64,000 bases of DNA. It comes from UBA5543 sp964464965 (GTDB taxonomy: Bacteria > Bacteroidota > Bacteroidia > Chitinophagales > Chitinophagaceae). Positions 25,827-35,214 of this stretch are shown here, one piece after another. Location: contig CAYXHM010000003.1 in NCBI GenBank assembly GCA_964464965.1, forward strand, positions 186,001 to 250,000, given 5' to 3'. A program made the position numbers and the translations under genes. The notes under the pieces were generated by a model, which was not told the DNA's origin, ran no database searches, and saw only the letters and a list, made by a program, of their open reading frames with translations. How positions within the stretch are numbered: position 1 is the stretch's first letter; the number at the start of each line of letters is the position of its first letter.

Positions 25827-26390
25827 ATGCCAAATCCACGTTTAGCATACCGTTACGCCAAGTCTTTGTTAGACCTTGCTGTTGAAAAAAACAGCGTGGA
25901 GGATACACTGGCCGACATAAAATACCTGGACAGCATCTGCCGAAACAGTGTTGAGTTTACCAATATGCTGCGCAGCCCGATAATTAAAGCTGATAAAAAG
26001 CTGGATATCATTACGGCTGTAGTGGGCGACAGCCTGAAGCCTCTGGCACAGGGCTTTATCAGATTGCTGGTGAGCAAGGGCAGGGAAGAAAACATGCCGG
26101 AAATGGCTACCGCATTCATACAGCAATACAAACAGATGAAAAACATCAAATCTGTAAAGCTGACTACTGCCGGACCTGTTACTGAAGACCTGAAGAAAGC
26201 AATATGGAACAAAATAGAAGCTATATTGCCGGGTGTGCAAGTAGAACTGACGGAAGAGATAAACCCCGACCTGATAGGCGGATTTGTATTGCAGATGGAA
26301 GATAAATTATTTGACGCCAGCGTACGCCGCGACTTACATGACATTAAAGCACAGTTCACCAAGAACATTTATGTTCCTGAACTGAGATAA
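25827..26390 (+). CDS. atpH: ATP synthase F1 subunit delta
   Basis: The protein has 187 aa, all helical in its N-terminal part. It begins with PNPRLAYRYAKSLLDLAVEK, the typical start of delta (OSCP). The C-terminal strand-helix portion contains EEINPDLIGGFVLQMEDKLFDASVRRDL, the family signature. It connects the peripheral stalk (b) to the top of the alpha/beta hexamer. It sits between atpF and atpA in the usual order. Confidence 0.96.
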   Translation: MPNPRLAYRYAKSLLDLAVEKNSVEDTLADIKYLDSICRNSVEFTNMLRSPIIKADKKLDIITAVVGDSLKPLAQGFIRLLVSKGREENMPEMATAFIQQYKQMKNIKSVKLTTAGPVTEDLKKAIWNKIEAILPGVQVELTEEINPDLIGGFVLQMEDKLFDASVRRDLHDIKAQFTKNIYVPELR

Positions 26391-26433
26391 TAAAGAGTAG
26401 AATTTTTTATAAACGATTATAAAATAATATATC

Positions 26434-28017
26434 ATGGTTGAAATTAAACCGGATGAAATTTCGGCGATTCTTCGCCAACAGCTAACAAACTTCAATGCTT
26501 CTGCCGACCTGGAAGAAGTAGGTACAGTATTACAAGTGGGTGATGGTATTGCCCGTGTATATGGCCTGAACAGCGTGCGCCAGGGTGAATTGGTTGAGTT
26601 TGTTGAGAATGGTGTAAAAGCAATAGCGCTGAACCTGGAAGAAGATAATGTGGGTGTGGTATTGATGGGTGATAGCGGTACCATTAAAGAAGGTGCACAA
26701 GTACGCCGTACCGGCCAGATCGCTTCTATCAAAGTGGGCGAAGGCATGGTAGGCCGTGTAGTAAATACACTGGGCGAACCAATTGATGGTAAAGGCCCTC
26801 TTACAGGTGAATTGTATGAAATGCCACTGGAGCGTAAAGCACCGGGCGTTATCTTCCGTGAGCCGGTAAAAGAACCACTGCAAACAGGTATCAAAGCGAT
26901 AGATGCGATGATCCCTATCGGCCGTGGACAACGTGAATTGGTAATTGGTGACCGCCAGACAGGTAAAACAGCTATCTGTATTGATACCATCATCAACCAG
27001 AAAGAGTTTTACGAAGCAGGGCAGCCTGTTTACTGTATATATGTGGCTATAGGACAGAAGGCATCTACTGTTGCCGGTGTTATGAAAACACTGGAAGAGA
27101 ATGGCGCTATGGCTTATACTACTATCGTGGCAGCTTCTGCTTCAGAGCCTGCACCGTTGCAGTTCTACGCACCATTTGCCGGCGCTGCCATAGGTGAGTT
27201 CTTCCGCGATACAGGACGTCCTGCACTGGTTGTTTATGATGACCTGTCTAAGCAAGCCGTAGCTTACCGCGAGGTATCTCTTCTGCTGCGTCGCCCGCCG
27301 GGCCGTGAGGCATATCCCGGTGACGTATTCTACCTGCACAGCCGCTTACTGGAGCGTGCAGCTAAGATTATCAACAACGACACGATAGCGAAGACCATGA
27401 ACGATTTGCCTGCCAGCCTGAAAGACAAGGTGAAAGGTGGTGGTTCTCTTACAGCATTGCCAATAATTGAAACACAGGCGGGTGACGTATCTGCATATAT
27501 CCCTACGAACGTGATATCCATCACCGACGGACAGATATTCCTGGAGAATACATTGTTCCTGTCAGGTATTCGTCCTGCTATTAACGTGGGTATATCGGTA
27601 AGCCGTGTGGGGGGTAGCGCTCAGATCAAATCGATGAAGAAAGTTGCCGGTACATTGAAACTTGACCAGGCACTTTACCGCGAGATGGAAGCTTTCTCTA
27701 AATTTGGTGGTGACCTGGATGCTGCAACTAAAACCGTACTGGATAAAGGTAGCCGCAACGTGGAAATACTGAAACAAGCTCAGTACACGCCATTCTCTGT
27801 AGAAAAGCAGGTAGCTATTATATACCTGGGTACCAACAACCTAATTCAGCAGGTACCGGTTAAGAATGTAAAAGAGTTTGAAGAAACTTTCCTGCGCGAA
27901 ATGGAATCAAAACACGCTGACATTCTTTTAGAATTCAAAAAAGGCCAGCTGAATGAAGCCAGCCTGGACAAAATGGTAAAACTGGCTAAGGACCTGATAC
28001 CACAGTTCAAAAACTAA
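26434..28017 (+). CDS. atpA: ATP synthase F1 subunit alpha
   Basis: The protein has 527 aa. It forms the non-catalytic nucleotide-binding subunit of the F1 hexamer. Motifs: P-loop GDRQTGKTA, ALVVYDDLSKQAVAYR, the family signature region PAINVGISVSRVGGSAQ, and an N-terminal beta-barrel domain. A strong terminator follows directly, so the operon ends here; the gamma gene that often follows atpA is absent. Confidence 0.98.
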   Translation: MVEIKPDEISAILRQQLTNFNASADLEEVGTVLQVGDGIARVYGLNSVRQGELVEFVENGVKAIALNLEEDNVGVVLMGDSGTIKEGAQVRRTGQIASIKVGEGMVGRVVNTLGEPIDGKGPLTGELYEMPLERKAPGVIFREPVKEPLQTGIKAIDAMIPIGRGQRELVIGDRQTGKTAICIDTIINQKEFYEAGQPVYCIYVAIGQKASTVAGVMKTLEENGAMAYTTIVAASASEPAPLQFYAPFAGAAIGEFFRDTGRPALVVYDDLSKQAVAYREVSLLLRRPPGREAYPGDVFYLHSRLLERAAKIINNDTIAKTMNDLPASLKDKVKGGGSLTALPIIETQAGDVSAYIPTNVISITDGQIFLENTLFLSGIRPAINVGISVSRVGGSAQIKSMKKVAGTLKLDQALYREMEAFSKFGGDLDAATKTVLDKGSRNVEILKQAQYTPFSVEKQVAIIYLGTNNLIQQVPVKNVKEFEETFLREMESKHADILLEFKKGQLNEASLDKMVKLAKDLIPQFKN

Positions 28018-28042
28018 GAAATACAGCAATTGTCATATTATG

Positions 28043-28080
28043 AAGTCCGCATATTAAAATATGCGGACTTTTTATCTTTT
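28043..28080 (+). terminator. Terminator of the atp operon
   Basis: AAGTCCGCATATT (28043-28055) and AATATGCGGACTT (28058-28070) pair perfectly over 13 bp and are followed by TTTATCTTTT. This is a strong intrinsic terminator 25 bases after the atpA stop. Confidence 0.9.
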
Positions 28081-28095
28081 ATGCACTAACATAAT

Positions 28096-28103
28096 TACTT
28101 TTG
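28096..28103 (+). promoter_or_regulatory. Promoter -7 box TACTTTTG of the M4 protease gene
   Basis: The box fits TAnnTTTG and lies 24 bases before ATG 28128. Confidence 0.5.
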
Positions 28104-28127
28104 CGCTTTCATAATAAAAAAATATAA

Positions 28128-31100
28128 ATGATAAAACATCTCCCCTTTAAGAGCCTCGTGGCCGGACTGTGCTGTATGTTACAACTGGCTTCTTATGCGC
28201 AGGCGGGCAACCCGCAGGCAAATATTACCCGCAACCCTAAAGATAATACCGTAAAAACGGTAAGCTTTACAAAAGGTGAGGGGCCTAATGTTGACCAGGT
28301 ATCCGGAGCTATAAAGCAATATGTGGAACTGGGCAATGAGCACACATTAGCCCTGAAATTTTCTGATACGCAGAAAAACGGTACAATCATTCAGCGATAC
28401 AACCTTTGGGTGAACAATATACGGGCAGAACACGGTTCTGTATCTGTGATGATTGTAGATGGTTACCTCACATTTATCAACGCCAACATATATAAAGGTG
28501 CAAACACATCATCTGCTACACCTGCTTTATCAGAAAAGCAGGCTTTAGGTAAAGCAATGACCTATATCAATGCTACAGAATACATGTGGGAAAATGTGCA
28601 GGAGTCAAAGCTTACCAAATCCGATCCTGCATTCAAATTTCCTACAAGTACTTTGGTATGGGTAGAAGATTACAACAACGATATCTTAAACAAACAATTA
28701 CGCCTGGCCTATCGTTTTGACATTTATGCCAAAAAACCAATGAGCCGCGATTTGGTATATGTAGATGCATTAACAGGAAGTGTGTTGTTAAAGGATGCTG
28801 TTATCAAACACGTGGCAGGATCAGGTATATCATCATACAGCGGTGTTGTAAACTTCGAGATTTCTCAAGTAGGTGCTAATACTTATGAATTGTTTGACTC
28901 AACAAGAGATATCGGTACATATGATATGAACAACTCAACAAACATTAATAACGCTACCGAAATATATAACCCTACTACGACCTTTAGTAAAAGCGTTGCA
29001 GTGGATGCGCACTGGGGGGCTACCAAAGTTTATGACTACTGGAAAAACGAACATAATAGGATAAGCTATGATAACGCAGGTGCACCGGTTGTAAGCCTGG
29101 TAAATTATGGATCAAACTACAATAACGCAGGCTGGACAGGCACCTTTATGATATACGGCAACGGTACAGGTATGTTTGCCGGTGGTTTTGAGCCATTGGT
29201 TGCTTTTGACGTTTGCGCGCATGAATTAGGTCACGCAATTTGCCAGCATACCGCAGACCTGGTATATGCCAGGGAATCAGGTGCAATGAATGAAGGCTTC
29301 AGCGATATATGGGGTGCCGTGATTGAAAATTATGCAACTACAGGCAAGGATATGTGGGCAATGGGAGAAGAGTTGCGCATGGGGGCATTGCGCAGTATGC
29401 GTAACCCGAAGATGTTTAATAATCCGGATACACGTGGTGGTGATAACTGGACTACCGTAATAGGTTGCAGCCCAAACAGCAGTAACGACCAATGCGGCGT
29501 GCATAACAACAGTGGTGTACTTAACCATTGGTTCTATTTGTTGTGCGACGGGGATACCGGCACTAACGACCTGGGCAACTATTTTGAAGTATCAGGACTG
29601 GGTATTAAAAAAGCAGCACAGATAGCCTATGCTACTGAACAGGTATTGGCTTCTAACGATGATTATGATGATTGCCGCGCTGCTTCTATAGGTGTAGCGA
29701 CATCTTTATTCGGTGCATGCTCGCGCGAAGTGGAGGCTATAACCCGTGCATGGTATGCTGTAGGTGTAGGTGCCAATTTTGTTCCCTGTGCACCACAAAT
29801 AGGTTTCGTAAATCCTACACAAGTGGTGAATAAAAACTTGCCGGCTACTATTTGCCCAGTTGCTCAGGTAATATCGGTACCCATGCGTGTATCAGGGGGC
29901 GTACCGGCAAATGGGAATGCTACGGTAACAGTAGCAGGTACGGGCAATGTTATTAACGGTGCCGACTATTCTATAGCCAACAGCACTTTAACGTTTAACG
30001 CAGGCAGCACTACCGGCCAGAATGTACTTGTAAGCATATACGATAACGGAGACGTTACAAAAGATAAAACGTTGAAGCTATATTTCACCATAACACAAAA
30101 CGGCAGCAATGCTATTACATCATACACATATGATACCTGCGTGGTTGTCATAAAAGGTTCAAGGTCTGTACCGGATGCCGGCACCGATTACATAAGCCAG
30201 GTGAATACCGGCGGTGTAAAAAGCAAGGCTGTAACACCTTTCTTCAGCCGTAACTCAAAAGCACGTATGCAATTTGTTGTTTCTGCTGAGCAACTGGCAG
30301 CGTCAGGTGCAAGACCCAACCAGGATATTACAGGAATACAGTTTAATGTAACGGAAAAAAATTCTACCAATGCCTATACAGATTTTACTGTTAAGATAGA
30401 TGCAGCATCGGCAGGTACCATGGCCAATGGTGGATACCCTGTAAGCACTACTTACTATAATGGCAGCTATACCACGCAGCCAGGCTGGAACACAGTTCAA
30501 CTGAGTACACCTTTACAGTGGAATGGTACTGATAACCTGGCTATAGAGACATGCTTTAATAATGCATCTGCTGATGCTAATAACGATTATGTAGAGTCAA
30601 CTGTTGACCATGATTGGGCGACTGTAGTTAAGTTTTCTGATTTCGGTAGCGGTTGTGCCCTGTCATATACCGGCGATCTTAGTACAGGATTGTTTTACAG
30701 TATGTCTAAACCGGTTATCAGGCTGGTACAACCTACAAATGTCGCAGAAGTTGAAAAAACGATTTCTAGCAGCAGGCAGTGGGATGTAGATGTTAACCAG
30801 GATATATACTTCAGCAACACTGCTAACGATAAACTGATTGCAAACATCAGCAAAGCCGACAAAAAACTGGGTTGTACGAATGCATTTATTATGGCGCAGG
30901 GAAATGGTACAATACCAATGTCAGCGCCATTTGCTGGTGTCAACAGGTCAGTTAAAGAATTCACCTTTGCAGGCACCAGCAACCAGGCAACCACTACTTA
31001 CGATTTGGCATTGTATTTTGATACGTCTGAATTGTCTGGTATAAACCTGGCCAATGCGAGAATATTGGCTACTTCCGCCGCCCACGATACGCTGATGAAT

Positions 31101-31511
31101 ACAAACAACAGTTATCTGGCAACAACACAGCAGGTGCTGAAACATGGGTATTATTCTTTTACAGGTACTTTTACGGGACTCTACACTAAATATTTCCTCG
31201 TGGATAATAACCTGGTAATACCTAAGCCCGAAAGCGTTAATACTGTTAACAATAATAGCCGCATTCGTGTAGTCAACAATCCGTTTACAGACAGGATATA
31301 TATTAACTACAACTTGCTGCAGGATACCAAAGCACAGATAAGACTGGTAGATATAACCGGCAAGCAGGTGTATGTTACTGAGAAAAACATAGATGCAGGT
31401 CAACATGGTTTTGAAATAAACCTTAGTGACAGGCTATTGATACCCGGCAACTATGTGTTGCAGATAATTACCGGCAGCGAGGTGATGGTGCAGAAGATGG
31501 TGAAACAATAA
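28128..31511 (+). CDS. Secreted M4-family (thermolysin-like) metalloprotease with T9SS sorting domain
   Basis: The protein has 1127 aa: signal peptide (about 1-25), FTP/PepSY-like propeptide (about 45-225), then an M4 catalytic domain with the zinc motif HELGH (365-369) and the third ligand Glu389 in GAMNEGFSDIWG. After about residue 560 follow about 490 residues of beta-sandwich domains, including a Calx-beta-like segment (about 565-680), and a T9SS sorting domain at the end (VVNNPFTDRIYINY). It is an extracellular neutral protease, probably for nutrient scavenging. It is monocistronic with its own promoter and terminator. Confidence 0.94.
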   Translation: MIKHLPFKSLVAGLCCMLQLASYAQAGNPQANITRNPKDNTVKTVSFTKGEGPNVDQVSGAIKQYVELGNEHTLALKFSDTQKNGTIIQRYNLWVNNIRAEHGSVSVMIVDGYLTFINANIYKGANTSSATPALSEKQALGKAMTYINATEYMWENVQESKLTKSDPAFKFPTSTLVWVEDYNNDILNKQLRLAYRFDIYAKKPMSRDLVYVDALTGSVLLKDAVIKHVAGSGISSYSGVVNFEISQVGANTYELFDSTRDIGTYDMNNSTNINNATEIYNPTTTFSKSVAVDAHWGATKVYDYWKNEHNRISYDNAGAPVVSLVNYGSNYNNAGWTGTFMIYGNGTGMFAGGFEPLVAFDVCAHELGHAICQHTADLVYARESGAMNEGFSDIWGAVIENYATTGKDMWAMGEELRMGALRSMRNPKMFNNPDTRGGDNWTTVIGCSPNSSNDQCGVHNNSGVLNHWFYLLCDGDTGTNDLGNYFEVSGLGIKKAAQIAYATEQVLASNDDYDDCRAASIGVATSLFGACSREVEAITRAWYAVGVGANFVPCAPQIGFVNPTQVVNKNLPATICPVAQVISVPMRVSGGVPANGNATVTVAGTGNVINGADYSIANSTLTFNAGSTTGQNVLVSIYDNGDVTKDKTLKLYFTITQNGSNAITSYTYDTCVVVIKGSRSVPDAGTDYISQVNTGGVKSKAVTPFFSRNSKARMQFVVSAEQLAASGARPNQDITGIQFNVTEKNSTNAYTDFTVKIDAASAGTMANGGYPVSTTYYNGSYTTQPGWNTVQLSTPLQWNGTDNLAIETCFNNASADANNDYVESTVDHDWATVVKFSDFGSGCALSYTGDLSTGLFYSMSKPVIRLVQPTNVAEVEKTISSSRQWDVDVNQDIYFSNTANDKLIANISKADKKLGCTNAFIMAQGNGTIPMSAPFAGVNRSVKEFTFAGTSNQATTTYDLALYFDTSELSGINLANARILATSAAHDTLMNTNNSYLATTQQVLKHGYYSFTGTFTGLYTKYFLVDNNLVIPKPESVNTVNNNSRIRVVNNPFTDRIYINYNLLQDTKAQIRLVDITGKQVYVTEKNIDAGQHGFEINLSDRLLIPGNYVLQIITGSEVMVQKMVKQ

Positions 31512-31535
31512 GCAGTATATTGATAAGCAATTACG

Positions 31536-31570
31536 GTAGGGGAGCCTGAAAGGCTTCCCTACTTCTTTTT
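31536..31570. terminator. Terminator after the M4 protease gene
   Basis: GTAGGGGAGCCT (31536-31547) pairs with AGGCTTCCCTAC (31551-31562) with one G-U, followed by TTCTTTTTT. The right arm covers the stop codon of the converging minus-strand gene. Confidence 0.82.
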
Positions 31571-32356
31571 TGCCCCATCCTGTACAAGCAGCAGTTTTGC
31601 TGCAATAGTCATAAAGTCTTTATTGTCAGGTACTTCTTTTATCACGTATTCAGTGCTGTCCGGTGTTATTATTTTCACGTTTGTCTTCCACCCGTCCTGT
31701 ACTCTTACTTCTGCCATGGGGGTATGGTCCAGCCGGTATATAAAGTACCTGTAATGCGCATTTGTTGTTTTTATTACATGCCAGCTATCTACGCCATAGC
31801 TGGTCCAGTGCCGGTGAACATAATAAGCAAAAGGCACACCATTGTTCAGTATCAGTACAGAGTCTTTACCCGCTGTATTTTTCCAACTTATGTTGTAGTC
31901 CGTAGTTGTTGGTGTTGTGTTTTCTGCGGGTAGCTCCCATTCCTCTAAAAGTTGTCCCGCTGCCTGCCACTCCTTTACCAGCATATTTGCCCCATAGGCA
32001 TTAAAGTAGCCATCTTTAATTACATCATGCTTAATGAAAAGATGTAGAAATGAAGTAACAAAACCATCGGAATGTGGCGTATAATACACCCTGTTAAGCG
32101 GTGCTATGGCAGTGCGGTACCATTTCCTGTTTTGCCTCGTTACAGGTTGTATATATACTATGGATTCTTTGGTAAATGTTCTTATTTTCTGAACACCATC
32201 CTGTTCTATAAGCAGACAATAAGGTTGATGATTGCTCCATACGGTATCTGCAGAAATTTCAATACTGCTAATCTTGCCCTGCTTTACAAAAGAGTGGCTG
32301 CCACCGGCAGTAGCGGCAATACATATGATGTACAATATTAAGGTAGTTGTTTTCAT
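31559..32356 (-). CDS. Secreted protein of unknown function
   Basis: The protein has 265 aa with a probable signal peptide (MKTTTLILYIICIAATAGGS). The remainder is soluble and beta-rich with many Trp and Tyr. I see no lipobox and no known catalytic motif. It is the third gene of a minus-strand group after the alanine dehydrogenase and the TerB-like gene (41-base gap), which could mean cotranscription. Its 3' end overlaps the terminator hairpin of the converging gene. I do not recognise a family. Confidence 0.68.
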   Translation of the reverse strand: MKTTTLILYIICIAATAGGSHSFVKQGKISSIEISADTVWSNHQPYCLLIEQDGVQKIRTFTKESIVYIQPVTRQNRKWYRTAIAPLNRVYYTPHSDGFVTSFLHLFIKHDVIKDGYFNAYGANMLVKEWQAAGQLLEEWELPAENTTPTTTDYNISWKNTAGKDSVLILNNGVPFAYYVHRHWTSYGVDSWHVIKTTNAHYRYFIYRLDHTPMAEVRVQDGWKTNVKIITPDSTEYVIKEVPDNKDFMTIAAKLLLVQDGAKKK

Positions 32357-32397
32357 ACCTCGTATAGTTATACTTATTGCTGAAGTGCAGCCTGTTG

Positions 32398-32760
32398 TTA
32401 TGCCTCGTCAGGCTTCCATAAATCAAACAGCAGGTTCAGGTAATAGTTCTCCTCTTTAGTAATAACATTGTCAGCTTTTGTAAGCTGTATGGCAAACTGT
32501 AGCAGGTTGTTGCGTTCCTCTTCTGTAGAGTCGTCGTAAAAATCATCCATCATTCTCCTGAAGTGCAGCTCCCATTCGTCAGGCAGCAGCCCACTGATGA
32601 TCTCCATTTGCTTGTCAAGGTCCACTGCCATAGGAAATTCCTGTACCAGGTATGCTCTTATTACATTATCCTCGTCAGCAAAAAATTTACGGTCAACAGC
32701 CGATAACAGCATCAGTAAATGATAGCCAGCTATGGTTTTGTTCACTCGGTTATTTGGCAT
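32398..32760 (-). CDS. TerB-like small helical protein
   Basis: The protein has 120 aa and is predicted all-helical. The layout with an acidic helix pair (AVDRKFFADEDNVIRAYL near 20-38, and LTKADNVITKEENYYLNLLFDLW near the end) resembles the TerB/DjlA-type domain, where paired acidic motifs may bind metal. It is 18 bases downstream of the alanine dehydrogenase gene. Function is unknown; TerB relatives are linked to membrane-associated stress responses. The family assignment is tentative. Confidence 0.65.
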   Translation of the reverse strand: MPNNRVNKTIAGYHLLMLLSAVDRKFFADEDNVIRAYLVQEFPMAVDLDKQMEIISGLLPDEWELHFRRMMDDFYDDSTEEERNNLLQFAIQLTKADNVITKEENYYLNLLFDLWKPDEA

Positions 32761-32778
32761 AAATGCTTATTTATTATC

Positions 32779-33990
32779 TTAACTCTGCGATGCTAAAAGC
32801 AGGTCAAGGTCAGTATATTTTAAATTAAATCGTTTAGCTATGGGCGCATTGGTAATACAGCCTTTGTACAGGTAAACTCCATACCTGATGCCACTTTTTA
32901 TCTGTATGATTCCTTCTACTCCCCCCGCTTCTGCGCTGTCCAGCAGTATAGGCATCAATACATTGCTTATGGCGCGTGATGCCGTGCGCGATACACCTGA
33001 GGCGATATTAGGTACGCAGTAATGCACAACATCATATTTTTTGAAAGTAGGCTTTTCGTGGGTTGTTACTTTTGATGTTTCAAAGCAGCCGCCCCTGTCT
33101 ATGCTTACATCTACTATTACAGAGCCCGCCTTCATGTTCGACACCATGTCCTCTGATACAACCACGGGTGTTAACCCTTTTACCGGTTTTAACGCCCCAA
33201 CTGCTACATCTGTAGTTGCCAGTGCCTCTGCCAATGTTACTGGTTCTATTACGGATGTGTAGCATCGCTGCCCGACATTGTTCTGCAGGCGCATCAGCCT
33301 GTATATAGAGTTGTCAAATACTTTTACCATTGCCCCGAGGCCTATTGCGGTACGGGCTGCAAATTCACCAACTACCCCCGCTCCCAGTATCAGCACTTTA
33401 GCGGGTGGTATGCCTGTAATGCCACCCAGCAATATACCCTTACCCATGTGTACATTGCTCAGGTATTTAGCGGCATTCAGTATAGCAGTGCTGCCCGCTA
33501 TCTCGCTCATAGAACGTACAATAGGGTAGTTGCCTGAATCATCCTTTATAGAGTCGAAGGCTATGGCAATGATTTTCTTCTTCAGTAGTTGCTCTATCAT
33601 GTCTGCCTTTAGCAGCGGCATATGTATGGGCGATATAACTATCTGGTTGGGCTGCAGCAATGGTATATCATCTTCAGATATAGGCGCCGACTTTATAATA
33701 GTGTTCGCCTTGAAAACGTCCTCTTTGGTATATACGATACTGGCCCCGGCTTCGCTGTAATCGGTGTCAAAATAAAAAGACCCTGCACCGGCATTGTGCT
33801 CTACAACAACCTTATGCCCGTTATTTACAATTACGGAAACAGATTCAGGGGTAAGCGCAACACGGTTTTCCTGGAAGGAGGTTTCTTTAGGGATACCGAT
33901 AAAAAGCTTTTTCTTTTTAGGTATGATCTCTAATGTCTCTTCCAGTGGCACATAGGAAAATGATGGTGAGATATATGGCTTCTTACTCAT
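32779..33990 (-). CDS. ald: Alanine dehydrogenase (AlaDH/PNT family)
   Basis: The protein has 403 aa. It should oxidatively deaminate L-alanine to pyruvate with NAD+. The N-terminal domain shows GIPKETSFQENRVALTPESV, and the Rossmann domain has VLILGAGVVGEFAARTAIGLG; SVIVDVSIDRGGCFETSK and YCVPNIASGVSRTASRA are typical of the C-terminal region. I start at ATG 33988-33990; the longer frame to 34059 adds 23 unlikely residues. It has a longer N-terminal lead (about 30 residues) than Bacillus Ald, common in Bacteroidota. A transhydrogenase-alpha-like role is less likely as no beta subunit is near. Confidence 0.9.
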   Translation of the reverse strand: MSKKPYISPSFSYVPLEETLEIIPKKKKLFIGIPKETSFQENRVALTPESVSVIVNNGHKVVVEHNAGAGSFYFDTDYSEAGASIVYTKEDVFKANTIIKSAPISEDDIPLLQPNQIVISPIHMPLLKADMIEQLLKKKIIAIAFDSIKDDSGNYPIVRSMSEIAGSTAILNAAKYLSNVHMGKGILLGGITGIPPAKVLILGAGVVGEFAARTAIGLGAMVKVFDNSIYRLMRLQNNVGQRCYTSVIEPVTLAEALATTDVAVGALKPVKGLTPVVVSEDMVSNMKAGSVIVDVSIDRGGCFETSKVTTHEKPTFKKYDVVHYCVPNIASGVSRTASRAISNVLMPILLDSAEAGGVEGIIQIKSGIRYGVYLYKGCITNAPIAKRFNLKYTDLDLLLASQS

Positions 33991-34132
33991 CTCGGCTCTC
34001 TGATATGTAATTTTCAGAAAGTTAATATAATCCTCCCGATAAAGGAAATATAGCCACATAAATACTTGTTAATAACGGCTTTTTAGATATTTCAGGTGTT
34101 ATACCATAGAATAGATATTAATACAGATGCTT

Positions 34133-34140
34133 TACCTTTG
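34133..34140 (+). promoter_or_regulatory. recR promoter -7 box TACCTTTG
   Basis: The box fits TAnnTTTG, 17 bases before ATG 34158. Confidence 0.5.
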
Positions 34141-34157
34141 AGCCGAGGTAAAAGGAT

Positions 34158-34781
34158 ATGATTTTTTCGTCGAAACTGATAGAGGATGCTGTAAACGAGT
34201 TTGCAAAACTGCCGGGGATAGGGAAAAAAACCGCCCTGAGAATGGTATTGCACTTACTTAAGAAGGATAAACAAGAGGTAGATTTCTTTACCGGGGCTTT
34301 GTCGCGCATGAGGCATGAAATAGTGTTTTGCGCTACCTGTCATAATGTGGCAGATAAAGTTGAATGCGAGATATGCGCCAACCCTGCACGCAACAGGTCG
34401 CAGGTATGTGTGGTTGAAAATATACGCGATGTTATTGCTATAGAAAGTACGCAGCAATACAATGGATTGTATCATTTACTGGGTGGCATCCTGTCTCCGC
34501 TGGATGGGGTAGGCCCGGAGCAGTTGAATATAGAAACCCTGCAAAAGCGGGTAGCAGAGCAGGGTGTTGAGGAGTTGATTATGGCGCTGAGCCCTACTAT
34601 TGAAGGTGACACCACCGTTTATTATATAGCCCGCCAAATGAAAGATACTCCTGTAAATATCACTACCATAGCCAGGGGCATAGCCTTTGGGGGCGAGCTG
34701 GAATATGCTGATGAGATGACACTGGCACGCAGCATAGCCAAGCGCCTGCCTATAGAAAATTATGTGAGCATGAAAGGTTAG
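34158..34781 (+). CDS. recR: Recombination mediator RecR
   Basis: The protein has 207 aa, normal for RecR, which with RecO/RecF loads RecA on gapped DNA. It has an N-terminal helix-hairpin-helix (FAKLPGIGKKTALRMVLHLL), the C4 zinc finger (CATC then CEIC), a Toprim domain (VCVVENIRDVIAIES, YHLLGGILSPLDGVGPEQL) and the C-terminal Walker-B-like IARGIAFGGELEYAD. It has its own promoter and stands alone. Confidence 0.98.
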   Translation: MIFSSKLIEDAVNEFAKLPGIGKKTALRMVLHLLKKDKQEVDFFTGALSRMRHEIVFCATCHNVADKVECEICANPARNRSQVCVVENIRDVIAIESTQQYNGLYHLLGGILSPLDGVGPEQLNIETLQKRVAEQGVEELIMALSPTIEGDTTVYYIARQMKDTPVNITTIARGIAFGGELEYADEMTLARSIAKRLPIENYVSMKG

Positions 34782-34806
34782 TTTCTTTCATACCCTGATT
34801 AACCGG

Positions 34807-35136
34807 TTATTCCGGTTTATGGGCCGGTTGCGGTGCATTTTGACGCAAATCCTTACCCATGGTTTCTTTTGATGGGGTTAGGGCATCATACGGCACCGGC
34901 ACAGGTTTTTTATTGCCTGGTAAGTTACCCAGGTTTACAGGCTCATCGCGGTCGCTTTGTAATGCTGCCATTTCCTGCGATGTCATGATGTTCTGATTTT
35001 CCGTTACTAATACAGACTCATGCATTTTTGCAGCGTCAGGCACTGTCATTGTTGCCTGTACATCATTCTTCTGGCCATATACATTGGTAACTGCGAATGT
35101 AAGGCCCGCTAAGAGCAATAATTGTATCCTGTTCAT
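34807..35136 (-). CDS. Small secreted protein, unknown function
   Basis: The protein has 109 aa with a clear signal peptide (MNRIQLLLLAGLTFAVTNVYGQ). The mature part of about 87 residues is polar, rich in Pro, Asp, Asn and Met, and probably unstructured. No cysteines and no domain are recognised. A 25-bp perfect palindrome sits six bases upstream of its start codon, so expression is probably regulated. It converges with recR, 25 bases apart. Confidence 0.65.
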   Translation of the reverse strand: MNRIQLLLLAGLTFAVTNVYGQKNDVQATMTVPDAAKMHESVLVTENQNIMTSQEMAALQSDRDEPVNLGNLPGNKKPVPVPYDALTPSKETMGKDLRQNAPQPAHKPE

Positions 35137-35142
35137 TGTACG

Positions 35143-35167
35143 TTGTTTTATCTGTCAGATAAAACAA
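35143..35167. promoter_or_regulatory. 25-bp perfect palindrome, candidate operator
   Basis: TTGTTTTATCTG (35143-35154), one central T, and CAGATAAAACAA (35156-35167) form a perfect inverted repeat directly upstream of the gene for the 109-aa secreted protein. Such symmetry suggests a binding site for a dimeric regulator, or a hairpin over the ribosome-loading region of the mRNA. Confidence 0.7.
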
Positions 35168-35214
35168 ATATCGTGCTAACGGGGCCGGAGTTCAGGTATT
35201 TAACAATGTTTTAG

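Noticed and set aside
34801..34817. Short inverted repeat AACCGG-N5-CCGGTT as a terminator between recR and the 109-aa secreted protein gene
   Set aside because: The stem is only 6 bp and no T run follows on either strand. It also overlaps the stop codon of the minus-strand gene.
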